Assembly (NCBI GenBank): GCA_945896765.1 | Contig: CAMDEL010000118.1 | Location: forward strand, 1-5,462 | DNA: 5,462 nucleotides | DNA from: Singulisphaera sp. GP187 | GTDB taxonomy: Bacteria > Planctomycetota > Phycisphaerae > Phycisphaerales > SM1A02 | Direction: 5' to 3' | Shown here: positions 1 to 5,462 of the stretch, one piece after another | How positions within the stretch are numbered: the stretch's first letter is position 1 | How the letters are laid out: every line of letters starts with the position of its first letter | Position numbers and translations under genes: made by a program | The notes under the pieces: generated by a model | The model's input: the letters and a program-made list of their open reading frames with translations, nothing else | Databases searched by the model: none | What the model was told of the DNA's origin: nothing

Positions 1-1419
1 TTCAAAGCAGGCGAAGCGAAAATCGCCACATTGGATGCGAAACTTCGTGAAGCAAGCCAAAAATTTGCACAGGGAATTGCCGCGCGGTTGGCTCGAGACC
101 TTCAGCTGCAACTTCCGTGCGCAGTCTGCGGAAGCCTCGATCATCCGGCTCCAGCTCAACCATCGAGTGACGCTGTCGAAAAAGAAATCGTTGACCAAGC
201 GCAGGCCGAGCTCGATGAACAACGCGGGATGATCCAAAAACTGCAAGTTCAACTTGCAACGGCTGCCACGGAACGGGACCGAACTGCGACTGAACACGAC
301 GAAAAGCGCGTTGTATTCACGAATGCTTCAACGATTACGGACGATGCTCCACTGAAAATTGAACAAGAGACGCTCTTCACAAAGTTGCAAGCACTCGATG
401 ATTTATCCGTACTGGAATGTCGTAACTTTGATTCTGCATCGAAATCTTCCAATGAAGCACATACGGCGCTTGAGCAGTTGCGAAGCGATATCGCGCGCCT
501 TACAAACGAAGCCGCGGCTGCGGATGCGACATATGCGCAAGCGATGGCGGCGTCGGGATTCACAACCAAAGAAGGTCTCGAAGCGGCATCGCGCAGCAAG
601 GGCATCATTGAACAGATTGATCAAGAACTCACAGTGATTGACCGAAGGCTGACGCAGGCGACCGCGACGCATAACGCACTCCAAACGCAACTTGCTGGCC
701 GATTGGCGACAGATGTCACTGCACTCATGGATGATGTTTCAAAGCTGCAAGCGCAGCGTGGTAAGGCTGACCAAGACATCCTGTTACAGACGACCGAATC
801 ACAGAAACTTCGCTCGTTTGGAGAAGAATTTGCGGCGGCTTTGGCTGCGCTTGCGAAGTCAGAAGCTGACTATAGAACGGTTGCACTCTTGTACGAAATT
901 GTGATTGGGAAAAAAAACGAGGCCCGACTTTCACTCCACGCATGGGTGCTTGGTGCTGTGCTCGACCGCATTCTGGTGCAAGCATCAGAAATCATGCGGC
1001 CACTCTCGCACGGTAGATATGAGCTGGTCAGAGGTGAAGGCGCACAAGACAAACGAACAGCCGCTGGCCTTGATATCGAAGTGCTCGACAACAATACTGG
1101 AACGCGTCGTGCCGCAAGAACACTTTCCGGCGGAGAGACTTTTCTTGCATCGCTTTCACTTGCGCTTGCGCTCGCGGAAGTTGCACAGGCTTACCACGGT
1201 GCCCGCCCCCTCGATACTGTGTTTATCGATGAAGGTTTCGGCGCACTCGATTCCGACGCGCTTGATACTGCGATGAAGGCACTGACAGCGCTTCGCGACA
1301 AGGGCCGCATCGTTGGAATCATCTCGCATATTGAAGAAGTCAAACGTCAAATTCCATGTCAACTGCAGGTGACGCGCGATCCTGTGACATATGACTCAAG
1401 CGTTCTGGTGCGATTGTGA
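1..1419 (+). CDS. sbcC: Exonuclease subunit SbcC (Rad50-like ATPase), C-terminal part, 5' truncated by the window edge
   Basis: The frame is open from base 1, so the real start lies upstream; the TTG at 31 is only an internal leucine codon. The 472 visible residues begin just before the zinc hook. CAVCGSLDHP (bases 118-147) gives the CxxC cysteines that dimerise two SbcC molecules through zinc. A long Glu/Gln/Ala/Lys-rich coiled coil follows (about bases 160-900), then the C-terminal ATPase lobe. That lobe carries the ABC signature LSGGET (1123-1140), the Walker B/D-loop segment VFIDEGFGALD (about 1219-1251) and the H-loop histidine in IISHIEEV (codon 1327-1329). In the known family, SbcC pairs with the nuclease SbcD to cleave hairpins and protein-blocked DNA ends in the cytoplasm. 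The N-terminal Walker A lobe and first coiled-coil arm are missing because of the edge, not through gene damage. The hook has Ala where CPVC is commoner. Any sbcD would lie upstream. Related SMC/Rad50-type ATPases are the only alternative, and the hook plus this C-terminus favours SbcC strongly. Confidence 0.94.
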   Translation, partial: FKAGEAKIATLDAKLREASQKFAQGIAARLARDLQLQLPCAVCGSLDHPAPAQPSSDAVEKEIVDQAQAELDEQRGMIQKLQVQLATAATERDRTATEHDEKRVVFTNASTITDDAPLKIEQETLFTKLQALDDLSVLECRNFDSASKSSNEAHTALEQLRSDIARLTNEAAAADATYAQAMAASGFTTKEGLEAASRSKGIIEQIDQELTVIDRRLTQATATHNALQTQLAGRLATDVTALMDDVSKLQAQRGKADQDILLQTTESQKLRSFGEEFAAALAALAKSEADYRTVALLYEIVIGKKNEARLSLHAWVLGAVLDRILVQASEIMRPLSHGRYELVRGEGAQDKRTAAGLDIEVLDNNTGTRRAARTLSGGETFLASLSLALALAEVAQAYHGARPLDTVFIDEGFGALDSDALDTAMKALTALRDKGRIVGIISHIEEVKRQIPCQLQVTRDPVTYDSSVLVRL

Positions 1420-1476
1420 AAGCGAGTTTGCATCCGTTTCATCCCAAAGTTTAACGCGCCGTGCAGAACAACCAAT

Positions 1477-1482
1477 AAAGGT
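1477..1482 (+). promoter_or_regulatory. Ribosome binding site deciding the start of the Holliday-resolvase-like gene
   Basis: AAAGGT lies 10 bases before the ATG at 1493 and is a plausible Shine-Dalgarno sequence. It supports that ATG over the in-frame ATG at 1391, which lies inside the end of sbcC and would add 34 residues that precede the membrane helix and do not resemble the family. The match is moderate, not perfect. Confidence 0.55.
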
Positions 1483-1492
1483 AATCCCACTC

Positions 1493-1972
1493 ATGCCCCC
1501 CCTTCCCCCACTCACTTCCTTCTTGCTTGGACTTGCGATCGGTGTCATCTTGCTTGTTGTGTTTTTGATTCGTGCGAAGCTCGCACATCAAAGCGAGATC
1601 GACCTCGCGCGCAAACAAAGCGTCAAGCAAAGTCGCAGCACGTTAAAAGGACAAATGGCCGAACAGATGGCTCCGATGTTGCCAGGATTTGATTATTCCC
1701 CAGCGGATTCGAAGTTTCTCGGCGATCCAATCGATTATGTCATCTTCAAAGGGATGACGGAAGCACGCGATGGCGGTGGTTCATTCGAAGACCTTGAAGT
1801 CGTGTTGATCGACGTGAAGTATGGCAAGGCACAACTCACTGCCGCGCAGCGCGCAATCTCACAAGCAGTCGAAGCGGGACGAGTGCGCTTCGAAGTTGTG
1901 CGCATCGATGCAGAAAACAAGGTGACTAAATCGCACTATGTCCCACGGCGCAAGAACGAATCGACAGATTGA
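1493..1972 (+). CDS. Membrane-anchored Holliday junction resolvase-like endonuclease (Endonuc_Holl family)
   Basis: This 159-residue protein resembles the bacterial family described as endonucleases related to archaeal Holliday junction resolvases. Residues about 8-27 form one hydrophobic helix, followed by a basic, charged stretch (28-52). The nuclease core follows: LKGQMAEQMAPMLPGF (Glu57), FLGDPIDYVIFKGM (Asp78, Asp81), VVLIDVKYGKAQLT (Asp107, Lys109) and AQRAISQAVEAGRVRFEVVRI (Gln119 onward). Together these give the order expected of a PD-(D/E)xK fold. Length and the N-terminal anchor match the family. The (D/E)xK triplet reads DVK; as I recall the family, EVK is usual, and Asp is still compatible with metal binding. 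ATG 1493 was chosen because it puts the helix at the N-terminus and has AAAGG upstream. The gene lies 73 bases after sbcC on the same strand with no visible terminator between, so co-transcription is likely. The family assignment is firm; junction-resolving activity is inferred, and the true substrate is unknown. Confidence 0.86.
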   Translation: MPPLPPLTSFLLGLAIGVILLVVFLIRAKLAHQSEIDLARKQSVKQSRSTLKGQMAEQMAPMLPGFDYSPADSKFLGDPIDYVIFKGMTEARDGGGSFEDLEVVLIDVKYGKAQLTAAQRAISQAVEAGRVRFEVVRIDAENKVTKSHYVPRRKNESTD

Positions 1973-1981
1973 CGCATTCGC

Positions 1982-3388
1982 TCACTCGCTTGTAAACGCA
2001 GTCGCATCGAAGCGAAGTCCAAGGCTCGGCGGAAAAATTCGCAGAACGCCAGAGCCATCGTCCACACCAAAGCGTCCTTCGTTGCGCTCTCTTGAAACAT
2101 TGACCGACGAAATCTCACGGCCATCAAATGATTCAAGAACGATCCGTCCAACAATCAGATCCGCAGGCGCCGCGCTCAATGTGATTTCTGATGCCCTGCT
2201 GTCGCATAATTTTCCTAGGAGTCCCTCGACCTTTGCAGTTGTTGTCGCGTGCGCACCAGAAGCGCTTGACAACTTCCATTCGCTGCCGACACGCTCGATT
2301 CTGAGAGTTTCCCCAACAATGGGTTCGAGTCGAATCACACGCACATCTTCAGGTCGCTGACCAGTCGCAGTTGGATCAATCATCAAAAGCGTTGGAGGAA
2401 TCGCTGCTGCAACGGCAGTTCCATCAATTTCCATGATGGCATCTGGTCTATCACTCAATCGTGCAAATCGATCGGTTGCTCCTGGTCGAATCGGCGCGCC
2501 GATTTCCAAACGCTCCACGATTGGTTGCACAGTCACTCGACCATCTGCATCAGTCTTGCGCGACGAGGCATAAATTTCAACAACACCTGCCGCCTTCTCC
2601 AATCCAAATGGCATCAGTTGAGTTGGACGATCGACGACGAATCCACTGGCCTGTGCGCGCGCAAGCGCTTCAAGCCATCGCTCAACTGCTGCACGATCTG
2701 CTCGAGTTGAAATGGGCGACACAACTTTCCACGCAGAGCCATCACGGACAATTTCCAAACGCTGCGTCTTCCCATCGCGCCCAGGACTTTCGCTGACCAA
2801 TCGGTCGCACTCGACATCTGCACGGGAAAACAACGATGTTTGTCGCCACTGTCGCAGGTCTGTCTGCAACGCAGCATCGTGAAGCGTCGAACGCGCCGCG
2901 CGAGGCTGTACCTGTTCGCCACCAAGATCAATCCATGCGAATCCCGCTGGCAATCGATGCCCGAATCGAACCTTCACCGAACCTTCTTTCCATGCAAGTT
3001 TCACAAACGGCGCATCTGCGCCCAAGCCTGTGGAATCCAGCAACTCTTTGGTACTGCCGGCAACATCCGCAAGCGCGGCACGCGCAGTCAATCCATTTGC
3101 TTGATCTACAACTTCCATCAGTCGTGCTGTGTCCACCGGAAATTCAAAGGGCAATGTTTGGAACCATCGACCATCTCTGCGCTTGAATTCGAAAATGTTC
3201 TCGCCACCACGAGAAATTTCGATCTGGTCTATTTGCGACCAAGGCACAGAACCAGTGACAAAGACTGGAGCGAATCCTTCATCGAGTTGCGCTGTGCGCG
3301 AATCGACAGAGATGCTCCAAAGAAACCATCCACCGATCCACACAAGTGCGGCGAAGACCCAAAGAAGAAAGATCGTTCGCCAATTCAT
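1982..3388 (-). CDS. DUF4340 domain protein, membrane-anchored partner of a GldG-type ABC transporter system
   Basis: This 468-residue protein begins MNWRTIF and has one N-terminal hydrophobic helix (about residues 5-25) with an Arg before it, so the rest is probably extracytoplasmic. No further membrane segment or lipobox is seen. The body resembles DUF4340 proteins: beta-rich units of the form 'I..I.I.R....I.F.R.DG.W....P....D...L..V...'. Three such units are visible, centred on Trp75, Trp220 and Trp371. The second is preceded by WRQTSLFSRADVE, like the 'domain restarts' of this family. ATG 3388 was chosen over GTG 3403 because GGAGG lies 8 bases before it and because it overlaps the upstream gene's stop in an ATGA. 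This is tight coupling to the GldG-like gene, so both are translated from one transcript. Family members usually sit at the end of gldA/gldF/gldG-like operons. Their molecular role is unknown; a structural or accessory role at the cell envelope is an inference. Confidence 0.87.
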   Translation of the reverse strand: MNWRTIFLLWVFAALVWIGGWFLWSISVDSRTAQLDEGFAPVFVTGSVPWSQIDQIEISRGGENIFEFKRRDGRWFQTLPFEFPVDTARLMEVVDQANGLTARAALADVAGSTKELLDSTGLGADAPFVKLAWKEGSVKVRFGHRLPAGFAWIDLGGEQVQPRAARSTLHDAALQTDLRQWRQTSLFSRADVECDRLVSESPGRDGKTQRLEIVRDGSAWKVVSPISTRADRAAVERWLEALARAQASGFVVDRPTQLMPFGLEKAAGVVEIYASSRKTDADGRVTVQPIVERLEIGAPIRPGATDRFARLSDRPDAIMEIDGTAVAAAIPPTLLMIDPTATGQRPEDVRVIRLEPIVGETLRIERVGSEWKLSSASGAHATTTAKVEGLLGKLCDSRASEITLSAAPADLIVGRIVLESFDGREISSVNVSRERNEGRFGVDDGSGVLRIFPPSLGLRFDATAFTSE

Positions 3389-5462
3389 TTTCGGGACCTC
3401 CACATCGAGATGATCAATCCAATCATCACAGACGCAGCAGGAATTCCCAGTGCCAATCCACTTGTGAACTCCAAACGCTTGCGAACGGAAAGTGCCCCAA
3501 TTCTCGGTGATTCTCGGCCACTTCCACTATTTCCCAAACGCTGATCGAGACCCGCAAGCCACAGAACTCCGTTGACGGCAAATTCTCGGTTGCCTGGATT
3601 CAACAGTGCATCGCGTCCTCCACCAAGAGATCGCGCAGAGTCGACAACCGAACTGACCATCCACGATGGCGAGCCAACAATAATCGCGCGAAGTGATTTC
3701 GACGTTGGATCACGCCGAGTGGTCGCAACTGCAACACTTGTCGGCTCTGTCATCAATTTTGTGGACCGCGGATCAGGAGTCCGTCTGCGCCAATCTCGTT
3801 CAATCGATCGACTTGGGCCTTCACGTGCGGCGAGCACACTTTGGCTGCTTATGCCGAGGGAGGATTCCATCGCTGTCACAGGAATTGCGACTGAGAATCC
3901 CAGACGCTGTTGATCAAGCGCTTGTGCCAAAGGATTGTCCGACGGAATCACCGACACATCCATCTTTGTACGGCGTTCTGTTCGACCTTCCGCAACTGGG
4001 ATGTCATCGACAATCACCGCATCGGAAATTGCACGAGCGCCAAGCGTTGTTGCGATTTCGCTCCACGGATCAGATCGTCCTGCAAGTGGGCGAAGACTTG
4101 GACCAAGTGAATAGAACAGCGGTTCGCCTGCTGTGACCAACCCGCCGATCGCTTCCAACAATGCTCTCTCGCGAGCATCTCTCTCGACCGCAACCGTTCT
4201 TGTTGGAATGATCATCCAAACTGTGCGCCCTGTCACAATCGGTCGAGGTTCAGCAGTGATCCTCCATTCGCGCACGCTGATGCGCGCTGCTCGACACGCA
4301 TCACTCATGGCAGTGCAATCAAATCCATCCGCCGCTGAAACCAACATCAAACGATCTTCGGCGTGTACAAAGATCACCTCAGGCTTCTGATCATCCAAGA
4401 TGCTGCGAATTGCGCCGTCAATCAATTGTTCCATTCGATATCGCCGATCAAATCGAACAGTCGCTCCTTGGTCAGCTGCATTGATCGCCAAAGCACTGTC
4501 TGGCAAAAAAACAATCCCATTTGGAGATTCGACCACAACGCCTCCGCCAATCGCAAGACCAGCAGAAATTTCTTGCAGCGGATCGCGCGGCAACACATCA
4601 AGTGCATCAACCGTTCGCAGCAAGGCACGCGTCCGCACACCCAACTCCGGACGCGCACGCTGCGAAAGTTCACGAACAACTGCAGGCGATCCATCATCAG
4701 CACCCCGACGAACAAGCCAATTTGAGAAAGATCCAAGCTGCATCGCCCAATCTCGATTATTTGCAGCGATGACTTCTGCGTTCTCGGAATAATCCGAAAG
4801 TGCGCGATCAGGTCGTCCCACTTGCATTGCGCGAATCGTCTGTGTCAGAACTGGAGCTCCACTGGCAAGAGCCGTCATCGATCCTCTCACCTGCTCAATA
4901 TATTTTCGATCTGGAGATTCCACAGGCAATTGATCGATCACCAGAGTCAATCGAGCGGACTCATTTGATGCGTACAGCGCCAGAGTTTCTAACTCCTTCA
5001 ATCCAACTGCTACTGCATCTTGCATATCTTGCACCGGCCCGCGCTTTCGTGTCACCAAATCTTCAAGCCACTGCGAATATCGCATTGCGCCAGACGCAGT
5101 CGTTGGATCAATTTTCTCGTGCGACGGTTGATCAGTGGAATGCGCACTTGTAAACGCATCAAGCACTTCGTCCAATTGACCCGCAACCGCTTTGTCCAAT
5201 CCACCAGTTGGAGCAATCCAAGTTGCGCGCCAACCATCTGGCAATTCGCTGACCAATCGCTTGGTCTGTTCATTCAGAACCCATGCACGACTTTTCGTCG
5301 CATCGACAGAAACACGAGCCCAAGGCGCATGTCCAGCGGCTGCGATAGCGAAAACAAGTGCGAATGCCCCGATGACGCCAAGCATCACGCGCAATCTGAT
5401 TGCGATCGCTCCACGATGACTTCCACGTTCGGCCTCTGTCGATTGAATGACCGCGGCTGCCG
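3385..5462 (-). CDS. GldG-like ABC transporter auxiliary protein, 5' end beyond the right edge
   Basis: The frame stays open from the TGA at 3387-3385 to the right edge, giving 691 visible residues. None of the 22 codons before the TTG at 5394-5392 is ATG, GTG or TTG, so the start is either that TTG, the GTG or ATG just after it, or, more likely, beyond the edge. A hydrophobic helix (about bases 5394-5330) follows an Arg-containing stretch. Next comes VDATKSRAWVLNEQTKRLV, like the conserved 'DlT..k..tLs..T..ll..L' opening of the GldG/ABC_transp_aux domain, and then an 'IDPT' step. A helical segment and a mixed alpha/beta region with VVVESPNGIVFLP follow. A basic, Pro-rich linker (about 3691-3837) precedes a closing segment with NPGNREFAVNGVLWLAG, similar to the 'GN..l..N...WL' end of the family. 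A second helix near the C-terminus (about 3400-3460) ends in MWRSRK. Such proteins work with an ABC ATPase and permease (GldA/GldF types) at the inner membrane; the substrate is unknown. Gliding cannot be inferred from this gene, since the family is widespread in non-gliding bacteria. Confidence 0.85.
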   Translation of the reverse strand, partial: AAAVIQSTEAERGSHRGAIAIRLRVMLGVIGAFALVFAIAAAGHAPWARVSVDATKSRAWVLNEQTKRLVSELPDGWRATWIAPTGGLDKAVAGQLDEVLDAFTSAHSTDQPSHEKIDPTTASGAMRYSQWLEDLVTRKRGPVQDMQDAVAVGLKELETLALYASNESARLTLVIDQLPVESPDRKYIEQVRGSMTALASGAPVLTQTIRAMQVGRPDRALSDYSENAEVIAANNRDWAMQLGSFSNWLVRRGADDGSPAVVRELSQRARPELGVRTRALLRTVDALDVLPRDPLQEISAGLAIGGGVVVESPNGIVFLPDSALAINAADQGATVRFDRRYRMEQLIDGAIRSILDDQKPEVIFVHAEDRLMLVSAADGFDCTAMSDACRAARISVREWRITAEPRPIVTGRTVWMIIPTRTVAVERDARERALLEAIGGLVTAGEPLFYSLGPSLRPLAGRSDPWSEIATTLGARAISDAVIVDDIPVAEGRTERRTKMDVSVIPSDNPLAQALDQQRLGFSVAIPVTAMESSLGISSQSVLAAREGPSRSIERDWRRRTPDPRSTKLMTEPTSVAVATTRRDPTSKSLRAIIVGSPSWMVSSVVDSARSLGGGRDALLNPGNREFAVNGVLWLAGLDQRLGNSGSGRESPRIGALSVRKRLEFTSGLALGIPAASVMIGLIISMWRSRK
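3397..3401 (-). promoter_or_regulatory. Ribosome binding site of the DUF4340 gene
   Basis: On the minus strand this reads GGAGG, a full Shine-Dalgarno core, eight bases before the ATG at 3388-3386. It lies inside the last codons of the GldG-like gene. It argues against the GTG at 3403-3401, which overlaps this site and would place it inside the coding region. Confidence 0.8.

Noticed and set aside
1429..1460. Possible promoter TTGCAT ... TTAACG in the spacer before the nuclease gene.
   Set aside because: The -10 match is poor and promoter consensus for this organism is unknown, so it cannot be told from background.
1391..1492. Longer N-terminus for the nuclease, starting at ATG 1391 inside sbcC.
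   Set aside because: The added 34 residues are not family-like, sit before the membrane helix, and the ATG at 1493 has a better ribosome site.
1980..2020. Weak inverted match CGCTT ... AAGCG near the convergent ends as a terminator.
   Set aside because: The stem is only five bases with a large loop and no T run, and it lies within the DUF4340 coding region.
2789..2803. A 15-base word, TTCGCTGACCAATCG, also found at 5245-5259.
   Set aside because: Both copies lie inside coding sequence and encode Arg-Leu-Val-Ser-Glu in unrelated contexts. The flanks differ, so this looks like chance plus codon preference, not a mobile or regulatory repeat.
2840..3544. A 234-codon open frame on the plus strand opposite the two minus-strand genes.
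   Set aside because: It spans the junction of two well-supported minus-strand genes, its product is rich in Arg, Cys, Ser and His with no domain-like pattern, and it has no convincing ribosome site. It is an antisense shadow.
5402..5409. GCGATCGC palindrome, identical to the cyanobacterial HIP1 word.
   Set aside because: I noticed a single copy of the full octamer and did not see the high density that marks HIP1-rich genomes. GATC-type words are simply common here.

Overview
The window holds four protein-coding genes in two converging pairs, and essentially all of it is coding. The left pair (+ strand) is DNA-repair related. It consists of the C-terminal half of a zinc-hook SbcC/Rad50-type ATPase, cut by the left edge, followed 73 bases later by a short membrane-anchored nuclease of the Holliday-junction-resolvase-like family (Endonuc_Holl type). 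The right pair (- strand) is a GldG-like ABC-transporter auxiliary protein, cut by the right edge, followed by a DUF4340 protein. These two overlap by four bases (ATGA) and are clearly co-transcribed. The pairs meet stop-to-stop with only nine bases between them.

Layout: 1-1419, 3' part of sbcC; 1420-1492, short spacer with a ribosome binding site; 1493-1972, nuclease; 1973-1981, convergent gap; 1982-3388 (minus), DUF4340 protein; 3385-5462 (minus), GldG-like protein running off the edge. No RNA gene, mobile element, CRISPR array or origin was seen, and no gene-free stretch exceeds 75 bases.

How the genes work: SbcC acts with SbcD (presumably upstream, off the left edge) to open and trim DNA hairpins and blocked ends. 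The nuclease beside it has the PD-(D/E)xK layout, which fits a DNA-processing neighbourhood, although its biology is little known. On the other strand, the GldG-like and DUF4340 proteins both have one N-terminal membrane helix and a large extracytoplasmic part. The GldG-like protein also has a C-terminal helix. In many bacteria such pairs follow an ABC ATPase and an ABC-2-type permease, and those two genes would be expected just beyond the right edge.

Organism: a bacterium of moderate GC content, roughly 50-55% by eye, probably Gram-negative. The combination of a GldG-like/DUF4340 tail with zinc-hook SbcC and an Endonuc_Holl protein would suit a planctomycete (for example Phycisphaerae), but this is a weak guess from gene content and style, not from a marker gene. 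I did not find an obviously new biological system. The points most worth a second look are the membrane-tethered nuclease next to sbcC, the three-fold repeat inside the DUF4340 protein, and the unresolved N-terminus of the GldG-like protein.
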